Shown here piece after piece: positions 9,386 to 18,544 of a stretch of 53,995 nt of DNA; position 1 is the first letter of the stretch, and each line of letters starts with the position of its first letter. The notes beneath the pieces are model-generated. The model was not told where the DNA came from, ran no database searches, and was given only the letters and a program-made list of their open reading frames with translations. This DNA comes from an uncultured Bacteroidales bacterium. GTDB taxonomy: Bacteria; Bacteroidota; Bacteroidia; Bacteroidales; P3. The DNA lies in the NCBI GenBank assembly GCA_949291555.1, contig CASEWE010000014.1:1-53995 (forward strand), written 5' to 3'. Made by a program: the position numbers and the translations under genes.

Positions 9386-11278
9386 TCAGTCCGCCTTTTC
9401 CGAAAGGAACGGCGGACAGGAAAACAAGCTGCCGTCTTGTCCTATCCGGGCATGGCCGGCCTGGGAAACATCGGAAGGCACAACCGGAGCCACCTCGATG
9501 TTCTGACGCCGGAAAGCCGGAACCGATTCCACCTCGTGCAAACCTTGCTGGGTACGTATCTTCTGCGACATCTCGCGCAAACGGCGCATGCGTTCGGCCG
9601 TAACCTCGCACCGATCCTGCAATAAATTCTCGACATTTCCCCGAACCGGAGCCTTCCCGCTTGCCGGACTCCCGCTTTCCGGACGATATTCCGCCTGTGT
9701 CTCGCCCGCAGGCCGCACCGGGCGTTCCCGCACAGGCGCTTCCTCTTCCCGCAAGGAAAATTCCAGACTGGCATCCTGCCCTCTCTCCAAGGAAATCCCC
9801 TCTCCGGCCTCCTGCACGCCGAAACAGCCTTCCTCTTGCCCGAGGCCTGCTTCTTCCGCATTGCCCGGGACATTCCCCCATGCGGAATCGGAAGATTCTT
9901 CTTGCGCCTTGGCCAGCACATCCATGTCGTTGAACCAGGACTCCATGACCGCCTCGATTTCCTTTCCGGCCTCAAAACCGGCAGCGGGGATTTCCGCCGA
10001 AACCTCCGGCCCCGAAACCCGCATATCGGCCGGCTCCGCCGCTTTCAACAAGGTTTCTTCCCCGGCTTTGCGGTCGACGAATACCGGCACTTCATCGGTT
10101 TCATCCAAGGTCAAGACCGCCACCTTGCGGTTCTTAGCCGAAGATTCGTCCCATTCTTTCTTCACGGCCACTCTTTCGGCAACCGGCCGCACATTGGCCG
10201 TGTTCCGGGCTTCGTTCCGGGATCGGGTATCGGCCTCGTCCAAAGCAAACCGTGTAATGGAGCGTTCCCCCAAGGCGCGTTTTTCCGTGAACCCCGTCGC
10301 AATCAAGGTGATATTAAGGTTCTCGCCTAAATTCTCGTCTTCTCCCGCCCCCCAGATCATATCGGCTTCAGGACCTGTCTTCTGCAAGATAGACTGCGTT
10401 ATAATCTCGATTTCATCCATATTGAGCGGCGCATCCGGCCCGTAGCTCAGGTACAGGAGCAGATTCTTGGCCCCTTTGATGCTGTTGTCGTTCAGCAAGG
10501 GGGAATCCATGGCGGCTTCGGCGGCTTCCTTGGCCCGGTTTTCCCCCGAGGCGGTCCCGAAGCCCATCAGCGCGACCCCGCTGTCGTGCATCACCGTGTT
10601 CACATCCTTGAAGTCGATTTGCACGTAGGACTTCACCGTGATGATTTCGGAAATCCCCTTGGCTGCCGTGGTCAAAACATTATCGGCCATGGCAAAAGCC
10701 TCCATCAAGGTCATCTTCCCCATCTTGCGCAACTGGTCGTTGTTGATGACCAAAATGGCATCTACCACCTTGCGTAATTCGGAAATACCGGCCTTGGCCT
10801 GCTCTATCCGCTTCCTTCCCTCAAAGCTGAAAGGCGTGGTCACGATCGCTACCGTCAGGATCCGGGTCACCTCGTCGCCTACCAACTCTATCTCCTTGGC
10901 AATCGAAGCCACCACCGGCGTGGCGCCCGTACCGGTTCCTCCGCCCATGCCTGCCGTAAGGAACAGCATCTTGGTCCCTGCAAGGACTTCCTTGATCTGG
11001 TCATGCTTTTCCAAGGCCGCATCTTTTGCCACTTGCGGGACATTGCCGGCCCCCAGCCCTTTCCCCAACTGGATCTTTACAGGAACCGGACTGCTCTCCA
11101 AGGCTTGGGCATCGGTATTGCAGACAATGAAATCCACGCCCTTTATCCCCTGCCTGTACATGTGATTGACCGCATTGCTCCCGCCTCCGCCTACCCCCAT
11201 CACCTTGATGTAGGAAGACTGGTTCTTAGGAAGCACGAAATTGAGGATATCCCCTCCTTGATTCATGTTTTCGTCCAT
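9386..11278 (-). CDS. ftsZ: Cell division protein FtsZ with a long C-terminal extension
   Basis: 630 residues. The tubulin-like GTPase is clear: GGGTGTGA at residues 112-119, the N-terminal nucleotide loop GVGGGGSNAV, TTPFSFEG, and the T7-loop region QIDFKDV near 220-226. The globular part ends near residue 340. A very long acidic, Pro/Ala/Glu-rich linker (about 340-580) follows, then a VPAFRRQNIEV segment (586-596) resembling the conserved C-terminal peptide, and then 34 further residues. Typical FtsZ proteins are 380-450 aa. It polymerises into the Z-ring at midcell, anchored by FtsA. It is the last gene of the dcw cluster, 300 bp after ftsA, and may have its own promoter at 11391-11398. 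Confidence 0.97.
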   Translation of the reverse strand: MDENMNQGGDILNFVLPKNQSSYIKVMGVGGGGSNAVNHMYRQGIKGVDFIVCNTDAQALESSPVPVKIQLGKGLGAGNVPQVAKDAALEKHDQIKEVLAGTKMLFLTAGMGGGTGTGATPVVASIAKEIELVGDEVTRILTVAIVTTPFSFEGRKRIEQAKAGISELRKVVDAILVINNDQLRKMGKMTLMEAFAMADNVLTTAAKGISEIITVKSYVQIDFKDVNTVMHDSGVALMGFGTASGENRAKEAAEAAMDSPLLNDNSIKGAKNLLLYLSYGPDAPLNMDEIEIITQSILQKTGPEADMIWGAGEDENLGENLNITLIATGFTEKRALGERSITRFALDEADTRSRNEARNTANVRPVAERVAVKKEWDESSAKNRKVAVLTLDETDEVPVFVDRKAGEETLLKAAEPADMRVSGPEVSAEIPAAGFEAGKEIEAVMESWFNDMDVLAKAQEESSDSAWGNVPGNAEEAGLGQEEGCFGVQEAGEGISLERGQDASLEFSLREEEAPVRERPVRPAGETQAEYRPESGSPASGKAPVRGNVENLLQDRCEVTAERMRRLREMSQKIRTQQGLHEVESVPAFRRQNIEVAPVVPSDVSQAGHARIGQDGSLFSCPPFLSEKAD

Positions 11279-11578
11279 AGTCCTGAATCTCTATGCGCGC
11301 TCTGCGAGCACGATGAATTTAATCCTTTCCCGCCTTGCAGGCCGAACCTTTCCCGGCAGCAGGCAGTTGCGTGCACGAACCCGTGCCTTGCAAATTTAAG
11401 CCTCCCCTTCCTTGGCCGCGGCTGCCATTGCGCATTTTTATAAACGATTCCATGTTCATACGCTCCGGTTCCCGTCCTGCCCCGCTGCACGCCTCGTTTC
11501 CGCCCGTCGTGCAATCTTCCCGGCCCGTCGGCCTGCCCAAGGAAAGGGATGCGCCCCTTTCCTTTTCAGCGCAGACCC
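11279..11578. other. ftsA-ftsZ spacer of 300 bp
   Basis: This gap is unusually long for neighbouring dcw genes. No gene is visible in it. It contains a good -7 box on the minus strand (11391-11398) and is otherwise GC-rich without an obvious terminator. Confidence 0.6.
11391..11398 (-). promoter_or_regulatory. Candidate -7 box of an internal ftsZ promoter
   Basis: The minus strand reads TAAATTTG followed by CA, matching TAnnTTTG. A start about 7 nt downstream would give a leader of about 105 nt to the ftsZ ATG at 11278. No good -33 element is seen upstream. Confidence 0.4.
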
Positions 11579-13030
11579 TTATCGTATGTCGTCATCGAAA
11601 ATCTTCACGACCCAATCCCGGAAACGGCCCATGGATTGGAATCCCGGGCCTTTTTTCCTGGCCGTTTTCTTCTCTTCCCGGGCGGGAGCCTCCGGCATGC
11701 CCGCTTCCGGCCCAGGTTCTTCCTGGCGGAGAGCATCCGAGGCTTCTTCCTCTGCCGAAACCGGCCTGGGTTCGACCGGCATGCCCGTGGCGGCGGCCAA
11801 CGGCACATGGATGATGTTCTTTTCCTCCTCGCAACGAACCCCGTAAATCACCAAGCCGATCGAAGTGGCAAAAATCGGGTCGTTCAGTTCCTCGGGAGAA
11901 TCGGGCGAAATATGCCCCCTCGGGGAAGCAAGGCGCGTATCGAGATGGGTGATGTACTCGCAGACCTTGTCGATATGCTTCATCTTCGCCCCGCCGCCTG
12001 TAAGGACAATGCCCCCGATGAAACTATCCAGATCGCAATCGCAATTATTGATTTCATAGGTTACATGGCTGAAAATCTCGTCCAAGCGGGCCCGGATAAT
12101 CTGCGCCAGCTGCTTGAGCGAAATTTCCCGCACCGTCTTCCCGTTCAACGAGGGGATGGAAACGATCTGCTCGTCGCTGGCCTCGCTGGGCAAAGCCGAA
12201 CCGAACTTGACCTTCAATGCTTCCGCCTGCTTGGGAAGGATATTGCACCCGATTTTTATGTCGGACGTTATAAGATTGCCGGCCAAGGGAATAACCGATG
12301 TATGGCAAAGAATCCCGTTCATGAAAACAGCCAAGTCGGTGGTGCCGCCGCCTATGTCGATCAAGACCACGCCCGCTTCTTTGTCGGTCGCATCCAGCAC
12401 CGCCTCGGCCGACACCAACGGCTCCAGAATGAAACCGCGCAACTCCAGGCCGGCCATTTCCACGCTACGCTTTATATTGCGCATGGCCGAAGCATCGGCC
12501 GTGATGATATTGTAGACCACTTCGATGTTCGAACCCGTCATGCCCTCGAACTCGTCTTCCCTTATCCCGGTCTCTCCGTCTACCGTGAAAGTCTGAGGAA
12601 TGACATGGATGATCACCTCGCCGGCTTGCACTTTGGCCATGCTGGCTTCTTTTTTCAAAGCCTCGATTTCCTCCCGGGTAATCACGTCTTCATTGTTTAC
12701 CCGGACAAAACTGTTTTTCTTGGTGAAACTCCGGATATGCTGCCCCGCAATGCCCACGTAGACCTCCCTTATGTCCACATTGGAAGTCCGGGAAGCCTCT
12801 TCCACCGCCCGGGCCACCGCATTGGCCGTCTTCTGGATATTTATGACCGAACCGCGCACCACCCCGGTGGACTCGGTCTTCCCGTAACCCAGAATCTTTA
12901 TCTTCCCGCTTGCGCGATCGCGGCAACCCACCACGGCCACCACCTTGGTCGTACCGATATCCAAACCGACCACCACGTCTACATCATCGTCGATGTTCCC
13001 GTAATTCGCTTCCATAACATCTGTTGCCAT
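11579..13030 (-). CDS. ftsA: Cell division protein FtsA
   Basis: 483 residues with an actin/Hsp70-like ATPase fold: the phosphate-1 motif LDIGTTKVVAVVG near residues 23-35, the SHS2/1C domain around VYVGIAGQHI, the phosphate-2 motif LIDIGGGTTDLAVF, and the adenosine motif IVLTGGGAKM. An acidic, Pro-rich segment leads to a C-terminal amphipathic helix (MGRFRDWVVKIF) that should be the membrane-targeting sequence. FtsA tethers FtsZ filaments to the inner membrane. It lies 37 bp after ftsQ and is followed by the 300-bp spacer before ftsZ. An alternative ATG lies five codons in. Confidence 0.96.
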   Translation of the reverse strand: MATDVMEANYGNIDDDVDVVVGLDIGTTKVVAVVGCRDRASGKIKILGYGKTESTGVVRGSVINIQKTANAVARAVEEASRTSNVDIREVYVGIAGQHIRSFTKKNSFVRVNNEDVITREEIEALKKEASMAKVQAGEVIIHVIPQTFTVDGETGIREDEFEGMTGSNIEVVYNIITADASAMRNIKRSVEMAGLELRGFILEPLVSAEAVLDATDKEAGVVLIDIGGGTTDLAVFMNGILCHTSVIPLAGNLITSDIKIGCNILPKQAEALKVKFGSALPSEASDEQIVSIPSLNGKTVREISLKQLAQIIRARLDEIFSHVTYEINNCDCDLDSFIGGIVLTGGGAKMKHIDKVCEYITHLDTRLASPRGHISPDSPEELNDPIFATSIGLVIYGVRCEEEKNIIHVPLAAATGMPVEPRPVSAEEEASDALRQEEPGPEAGMPEAPAREEKKTARKKGPGFQSMGRFRDWVVKIFDDDIR

Positions 13031-13067
13031 AGCACTTCCATTTTATGCAGCCCCGGCCGCCAAGGTT

Positions 13068-13880
13068 TCAAAAACCCCGGCGGCACGTGGCCACCAATTG
13101 ATTCCTGTATTTCAAATTCAAAACCGAGTACTTTTCCCAGCCTTCCTGCGACATGCCTTTCTGGTAAAACAGCTTGAGACGGAACATCTTGTCGGAAAGG
13201 TCTTCCATCCCTTCCACTTTCCCCAGTTCCACGATCTGCCCGCCAACCTTGGGAATCAGCTCTATCTCGCCCGAAGAAGTTACATAAATCTGCTCGAAAA
13301 GCGCGTTCCACAAAGGATCCGAATCCAAATAGGCATTTATCCGGAAGAGGACTTTCAACATCGCCCGGGCAGCCGTATCGGGCAAGGCGCTCACGTCCGA
13401 GCCGAATTCCGGAGAAAACGGGATATGCCCGCTCGCCACGCGCAAGCGGGAACGGTAGCCCGGGTTATCGGGCATTTCCACCCCTTGCGCATCGATCTGG
13501 AAAAGCTCCTGCTTCCGGTTGAGCACCTTCAAGACCGGGTTCCGCTGCCAAACATCCAAATGGACGACCCCGTCCTCGGTAGCATAAACCTGCGCCTCTT
13601 GCACAAAAGGGTTCTGCCGCAAGACCGACTCCACGTGAGACGGGCTCAAACCGGCCATCGGTTTCCCGTCTATCCGCAAGCCGTGTTCGCCGAGCCAAGC
13701 CAGGACATCCCTTTCTTGCAGGTAAACGGTCCCTCCTTGCCGGGCAATGTCGACCCGCACCTCTTGGCAACGGATCCCGGCCCGGGCTTCCGCCGCATAG
13801 CGCAAAGCGACAGCCAGCAACGCCGCCGAAGCAAGCACGGCCGAAAACAAGGCCAAGACAATGAGAACCTTCTTTGCCAT
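13068..13880 (-). CDS. ftsQ: Cell division protein FtsQ/DivIB-like
   Basis: 270 residues from ATG at 13880. A TTG four codons earlier overlaps the murC stop and is also possible. One N-terminal membrane segment (KVLIVLALFSAVLASAALLA) is followed by a periplasmic part with the POTRA-like start (DVLAWLGEHGLRIDGKPMAGL, then VESVLRQNPFVQEAQVY) typical of FtsQ in Bacteroidetes, and VWQRNPVLKVLN. FtsQ links the early Z-ring to the late FtsL and FtsW/FtsI proteins. Its position between murC and ftsA supports the call, as primary sequence conservation in this family is low. Confidence 0.9.
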   Translation of the reverse strand: MAKKVLIVLALFSAVLASAALLAVALRYAAEARAGIRCQEVRVDIARQGGTVYLQERDVLAWLGEHGLRIDGKPMAGLSPSHVESVLRQNPFVQEAQVYATEDGVVHLDVWQRNPVLKVLNRKQELFQIDAQGVEMPDNPGYRSRLRVASGHIPFSPEFGSDVSALPDTAARAMLKVLFRINAYLDSDPLWNALFEQIYVTSSGEIELIPKVGGQIVELGKVEGMEDLSDKMFRLKLFYQKGMSQEGWEKYSVLNLKYRNQLVATCRRGF

Positions 13881-13888
13881 AATCCGAG

Positions 13889-15262
13889 TCAATCCTTGTC
13901 CTCTCTGTCAAAAAATCCAATCAAGAGCTCCACTGACTGGTCGATATCCCCGGCCCCCATCGTCACAAACAAAATCCCTTGCCGCCCTTCGGCCGGCCGG
14001 CCGGCCCGTTCCTTCACCCAGTCGAAAACCCCGTCCCGGTCCGAATAAGATACCGGGATGCCCGCAACCTGATTGCCGATCAACCGCGTGTCCACCCCTT
14101 CCAGCGGCAATTCCCGGGCAGGATAAATATCCACCAGGCACAATTCATCGGCTTGGGAGAGGCTTTGCGCGAAACCTTCGGCCAAATCGCGCGTCCGGGT
14201 ATAAAGATGCGGCTGGAAAACCACCACCATCGAATGCCGGGGATAATATTCGCGCAAAGCCGCAATGCTCGCTTCTATCTCGGCCGGATGATGGGCGTAG
14301 TCATCGTAATATACCCAACGGTTCCCTTTGTGGCAAAGCTCCAGCCTCCGCTTCACGCCCTTGAATCCGGGAAGCAGCGCACGCACGCGGGAAGCCCCGA
14401 CCCCCATTTCGAGGGCAATGCTCACCGCCGCTACTGCATTCTCTACATTATGCCGGCCCGGTATCGTCATCTTCAAATTCTCGATCCTGCCTCTGGGACC
14501 CACGTAAGTAAAAAGGTAGGAACTCCCTTCCAAACGGATGTTCTCGGCATAGGCCGCCGATTTCCCGTCTTTTTCCAAAGAATAGTAGAATTTCGGATGA
14601 AAAGGAAGTTCCAATCCCGCTTCGGCAATGAAACGGTCGGATTGCCGCATGAACTTCAGGTAGGCTTCACGCATGTTTTCCACCGTCCCGTAAATATCCA
14701 AGTGATCGGCATCCCAGGAAGTAACCACCGAAAAATAGGGAAACAGCTGCCAGAAGGAATGATCGTATTCATCGGCTTCGGTCACCATGATCTGGCTTTT
14801 GGGATCGTGGTGGCAATTGCCTCCCATGTTGATGGAAAGCCCACCCAGCAAGGCGTTGCAACCGATGCTGGATTGCAGCAAGTAAGCAATCATGGAAGAA
14901 GTCGTGGTCTTCCCGTGCGTGCCCGCCACGGCCACTGTCCGGTACAAGCGGCAAAGCACCCCCAGTATTTCCGCGCGCTTGTAACACCGCAGGCCTCTCT
15001 CCCGTATGGCTTCCCATTCCTTGTGTTCGGCCGGGATAGCCGGCGTGTATATGACGGTTGTGACGTCTTCGGGAATAAGCGAAGGATCCTCGCTATAGTG
15101 TATCACGGCTCCGGCTTGCTCCAGTTTCCGGGTAAGCGGGCTGCAAAGGCGGTCGTAGCCGCTCACCTTGCAGCCTTTCTGCAAATAATGGAAAGCCAAG
15201 GCGCTCATCCCGATACCGCCTATCCCCAAAAAATACGGATGGGTGATTCTTTCTACGCTCAT
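13889..15262 (-). CDS. murC: UDP-N-acetylmuramate--L-alanine ligase MurC
   Basis: 457 residues. An N-terminal Rossmann-like domain (FLGIGGIGMSALA) binds the UDP-sugar; the ATP loop AGTHGKTTTSS lies near residues 112-122; the central domain shows EADEYDHSF and HLDIYG; the C-terminal domain starts near GVKRRLELC and includes DDYAHHPAEI. It adds L-Ala to UDP-MurNAc in the cytoplasm, the first step of the stem peptide. Its ATG overlaps the murG stop by 4 bp (ATGA), indicating translational coupling. Confidence 0.97.
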   Translation of the reverse strand: MSVERITHPYFLGIGGIGMSALAFHYLQKGCKVSGYDRLCSPLTRKLEQAGAVIHYSEDPSLIPEDVTTVIYTPAIPAEHKEWEAIRERGLRCYKRAEILGVLCRLYRTVAVAGTHGKTTTSSMIAYLLQSSIGCNALLGGLSINMGGNCHHDPKSQIMVTEADEYDHSFWQLFPYFSVVTSWDADHLDIYGTVENMREAYLKFMRQSDRFIAEAGLELPFHPKFYYSLEKDGKSAAYAENIRLEGSSYLFTYVGPRGRIENLKMTIPGRHNVENAVAAVSIALEMGVGASRVRALLPGFKGVKRRLELCHKGNRWVYYDDYAHHPAEIEASIAALREYYPRHSMVVVFQPHLYTRTRDLAEGFAQSLSQADELCLVDIYPARELPLEGVDTRLIGNQVAGIPVSYSDRDGVFDWVKERAGRPAEGRQGILFVTMGAGDIDQSVELLIGFFDREDKD

Positions 15263-16440
15263 TTGCTTTGTTTTTTACCGGCTTCCTTTTTCCGCCGTCC
15301 CGCCTCGGCCAATTTCAATACCTCGTCCACGATGTCGCGGGCGGCGGTAGTCGTGCCCATGCGGGCTATGTTCTGCGAGAGCAGCTCCCGCCTCCGGTCG
15401 TTCGAAAACAATTCTTCCACCACCGGGCCGAAATCATCCCGGATGCGGTCGTCGGGAAGAAGCACGGCCGCATTGCGCGAACTCAAGGCCTCGGCATTGC
15501 GCATCTGGTGGTCTTCGGCCACGTTCGGGGACGGAATCAATATAAGCGGCTTGCCAACCACGCAAAGTTCCGAGATGGAAATAGCCCCGGCGCGCGAAAC
15601 AATAATATCGGCAGCGGCGTAGGCCAGATCGACCCGCCGGATGAAATCGAGCATGACAAGGTTTTCCTTGCCTTCCCCCGAAGGCAGCATCTTCTGGTAA
15701 TAATACCTTCCCGTCTGCCAAATAACCTGGTAACCTTTTCCCAAAAAAACATCCACCCACTGCTGCATGCCTGCGTTGATGCTCCCCGCGCCGAGGCTCC
15801 CGCCCATGACCAGGAGCACCGGGGCATCGGGCTTGAGGTTGTAAAAAGCCAAAGCCTCTTCCCGCTTGGTATGAATGTCGGCAATGTCTTGACGAATCGG
15901 ATTCCCCGTCCAGATGATCTTCTCTTTCGGGAAAAACCTTTCCATTTGATCGTATCCCACGCAAATCCGGTCGGCCTTGCGGGCCAGCAGCTTGTTGGTA
16001 ATGCCCGGCAAGGAATTCTGCTCCTGTATCAAGGTTGGAACATGCAGTTTCTGCGCGGAAAAAAGCGTAGGGGCACTGGCATATCCGCCCACGCCCACCA
16101 CGACATCGGGATTGAAGTCTTTTATGATCTTGCGCGTGATGCGCAAGCAGTGCAGCAGTTTCCCCGGGAGCCGGAGGTTCTTCCAAGGATGCTTCCTGTC
16201 CAAACCTGCCACGTTCAGGCCCACAATCTCGTAGCCGGCCGCCGGAACCTTCTCCATCTCCATGCGGTTTTCGGCGCCGACGAACAAAATCGCGGCATCC
16301 GGCCTGCGCCGCCTCACCTCGTTGGCAATGGCGATGGCAGGAAAGATATGGCCGCCCGTCCCTCCTCCGCTCACAATGATGCGGAAAGGTTCTTCTTTTC
16401 CGGAAATCTGATTCTGCACTGTCTTTTCTTCTGTTTCCAT
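15259..16440 (-). CDS. murG: UDP-N-acetylglucosamine--lipid I N-acetylglucosaminyltransferase MurG
   Basis: 393 residues from ATG at 16440 (METEEK). The upstream open frame to 16614 is Arg/Cys-rich and unlike the family. The N-domain loop SGGGTGGHIFPAIAI, the GVGGYASAP segment, LIQEQNSLPG, the second glycine-rich loop VMGGSLGA and the acceptor/donor motif SRAGAISISE followed by PLILIPSP are all present. It is a peripheral membrane GT28-family enzyme that converts lipid I to lipid II. It overlaps murC by 4 bp; 145 bp separate it from ftsW upstream. Confidence 0.97.
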   Translation of the reverse strand: METEEKTVQNQISGKEEPFRIIVSGGGTGGHIFPAIAIANEVRRRRPDAAILFVGAENRMEMEKVPAAGYEIVGLNVAGLDRKHPWKNLRLPGKLLHCLRITRKIIKDFNPDVVVGVGGYASAPTLFSAQKLHVPTLIQEQNSLPGITNKLLARKADRICVGYDQMERFFPKEKIIWTGNPIRQDIADIHTKREEALAFYNLKPDAPVLLVMGGSLGAGSINAGMQQWVDVFLGKGYQVIWQTGRYYYQKMLPSGEGKENLVMLDFIRRVDLAYAAADIIVSRAGAISISELCVVGKPLILIPSPNVAEDHQMRNAEALSSRNAAVLLPDDRIRDDFGPVVEELFSNDRRRELLSQNIARMGTTTAARDIVDEVLKLAEAGRRKKEAGKKQSK

Positions 16441-16585
16441 CGTGATTCGAAATCCAACAAATTTTCTACATCGGTGTCGCCGCCGCTTGCCGCATGGGCC
16501 AAAGCAAACCCAATAAAGCGATTCCTCCAGCCGGGAACCGTCCCGCACGGGAAAAGCCGGCAGCCTTCCCGCACAAGCTCCGGAA

Positions 16586-17800
16586 TCATGCCGGTTGCAA
16601 GAGCGATCCGGCATCCTCCTTGTCCTCTATCTTCTTTTCGCTCCTTTTTCCCGATTCCTCCCGGCTCTCCTGCTCTTTGACCGAAACAGCCACGCTCTGT
16701 ATCATGCCTACGGCCATAGCGGTAAACCAGACGGCGGTCCCGCCCATGCTCAGGAAAGGCAACGGCTGGCCAGTGACCGGAAGCAAGTCGACCGCCACCC
16801 CCATGTTGACCATGGCCTGCAAGGTCAACATGAACGTCAGGCCCAAAACCAAATAGCTGCCGAAGGAACCTTGGCTTCTCCGGGCTATGCTTATCCCCCG
16901 GCGAAGGAACCAAAGGTAGAGCAGAAGAATGCCCAACCCGGCAACCATGCCGTATTCTTCTATAATCAACGCGTACACGTAATCCGAATACGGATGCGGC
17001 AGGAAATTCCGCTGCGTGCTGTTCCCCGGTCCCTTCCCGAAGATTTTGCCTCCCGCCACGGCAATCTTCGCCTGGGTCTCCTGGTAATCGTCTTCCGGGT
17101 TGTCGGAACGGAAATTCTCGATACGGTTTTTCCATGTCTCGAAGCGTCCGGGCAACTTTTCATCGGGAACGAAACGGAAAATCCCCAACAGGATTGCCAC
17201 ACCCAGAACCCCGGCTCCCGCCATGCCCCAGACATGCTTGGCCGAAACACCGCCCACGACCAATAGCGTGAAACAGGTCAGGAACAACAGGGCCGCCGTA
17301 GACAAGTTGTCGAAAAAGATGAGGAAACCCACGGCCAACGGAGCCCAAATCAAACGCCAGAATGTGCCCGGCTGCTGGATTACCGGCTGGTACTTGGCCA
17401 ATTGGCGAGCCATGAACACCACTATGACCACCTTGGCCAATTCCGAAGGCTGGAACGAGAACCCCAGCACCCGCACCCAGCGGCTCGCCCCGTTCACTTC
17501 GGCCATGGTAAGCGTATAAACCAGCAAAGCCAGCGACAAGACCAGGAACACGATGGTTCCCCGGGCGAAATTCGTGTAACGGACCCGGTGGAACACGAAC
17601 ATGATCACCCATCCCCCTGCCAGCAGCAAGGCATGCCGCAACATGTAGTGCGCGGTATGCCCGCCCTGGTAACGGTAAGCCAGCAAGCCCGTCGCGCTGT
17701 AAACAGCCGCGACAGACAAGATAGAAAAGATCAGCATGATAGCCCATATCCCGCTATCACCCTTGAAATATTTGCCCAGAAATCCCGCAATCTCCTTCAT
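16586..17800 (-). CDS. ftsW: SEDS-family peptidoglycan polymerase FtsW
   Basis: 404 residues with about ten hydrophobic segments. SEDS landmarks are visible: NGASRWVRVLGFSFQPSELAK, the KLPGRFETWKNRIENF extracytoplasmic loop, GKGPGNSTQRNFLPHPYSDYVYALIIEEYG, and GQPLPFLSMGGTA. It polymerises lipid II at the septum together with FtsI. The C-terminal tail is charged (EESGKRSEKKIEDKED). It lies between the murD remnant and murG, the usual dcw position. Confidence 0.96.
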   Translation of the reverse strand: MKEIAGFLGKYFKGDSGIWAIMLIFSILSVAAVYSATGLLAYRYQGGHTAHYMLRHALLLAGGWVIMFVFHRVRYTNFARGTIVFLVLSLALLVYTLTMAEVNGASRWVRVLGFSFQPSELAKVVIVVFMARQLAKYQPVIQQPGTFWRLIWAPLAVGFLIFFDNLSTAALLFLTCFTLLVVGGVSAKHVWGMAGAGVLGVAILLGIFRFVPDEKLPGRFETWKNRIENFRSDNPEDDYQETQAKIAVAGGKIFGKGPGNSTQRNFLPHPYSDYVYALIIEEYGMVAGLGILLLYLWFLRRGISIARRSQGSFGSYLVLGLTFMLTLQAMVNMGVAVDLLPVTGQPLPFLSMGGTAVWFTAMAVGMIQSVAVSVKEQESREESGKRSEKKIEDKEDAGSLLQPA

Positions 17801-17829
17801 GGCTGAATCTTCCCCGTTATGCCTGTTTC

Positions 17830-17853
17830 TTGTTACGTTGTTACGTTGTTACG
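17830..17853. repeat. Tandem octamer repeat (TTGTTACG)3
   Basis: Three perfect copies of TTGTTACG lie in the 159-bp spacer between the murD remnant and ftsW, about 30 bp upstream of the ftsW ATG. A fourth degenerate copy (TTCTTCCG) follows. The function is unknown; such repeats can vary in copy number by slippage. Confidence 0.85.
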
Positions 17854-17959
17854 TTCTTCCGTTTTACCGCTTTTTCACTGCTTTCCCGTTGCCGTCCGCA
17901 ATCCCGCGCCCCATCCTTCCGCTGCACGCCGCGTAAAGGCCGATTCCCGCGCCTTCCGG

Positions 17960-18544
17960 TCACAATTCGCAAACCGCCCGCTTGAACTGCATGCCTTTAT
18001 CCTGGTAACTTTCAAAAAGATCGAAGCTCGGGCATGCCGGAGAAAGCAAGACCACATTCCCTTCCTCGGCCAAGAGGTAGGCCGACTGGACTGCCGCCGG
18101 CATGTCAGTAGTCTGCACGATGCCGGGCACCAAATCGGAAAACGCCTCCAAAACAGGGCTGTTGTCGGCCCCGATGCAGACAATATGCTTCACTTTCTTG
18201 CGAACCAATGCACGCAAAGAAGCGAAATCCACGCCTTGGGCTTTTCCTCCTGCTATCCATACCACCGGACGGGTCATATTCTCCAGCGCGAACCATGTGG
18301 AATTGACATTGCTCGCTTTGGCATCGTCTATGTATTCCACGCCTCGCACTTTGGCCACGAACTCCAAACGATGCCCGCTATGGCAAAAATCCTGAAAACT
18401 GTCCTGAATGGCCTTCTTGCGCAAATCCTGTATCCGCATGGCCACCGATTCGGCCATGGTGCGGGACACCGGCCGTCCTTGGCTGGCCAACGTTTCCATA
18501 TTCATCTTCGCATTCATATCTTTTTCCTTATCTATCCGTAACAT
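17960..18544 (-). pseudogene. murD: MurD with its N-terminal and central domains missing (in-frame internal deletion)
   Basis: The frame encodes 194 residues against about 440-450 for MurD (UDP-MurNAc-L-Ala--D-Glu ligase). It starts MLRI, like the normal MurD beginning MxRIVVLGAGESG, then jumps straight into the end of the central domain (KMNMETLASQG). The whole C-terminal domain follows: HRLEFVAKVRGVEYIDDAKASNVNSTWFALE, described here only by its parts HRLEFV, DDAKASN and NSTWFAL, then VWIAGGK and the family-typical end LLSPACPSFDLFESY. The UDP-binding Rossmann domain and the ATP loop GxNGKT are absent, so ligase activity is not expected. The ATG directly abuts the mraY stop (TAAATG), so there is no room for the missing part next door. 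Either a real deletion of about 750 bp or an assembly collapse. Confidence 0.85.

Noticed and set aside
15259..16614. Longer MurG start at 16614
   Set aside because: The extra 58 residues are Arg/Cys-rich; MurG starts normally just before SGGGTGGH, consistent with the ATG at 16440.
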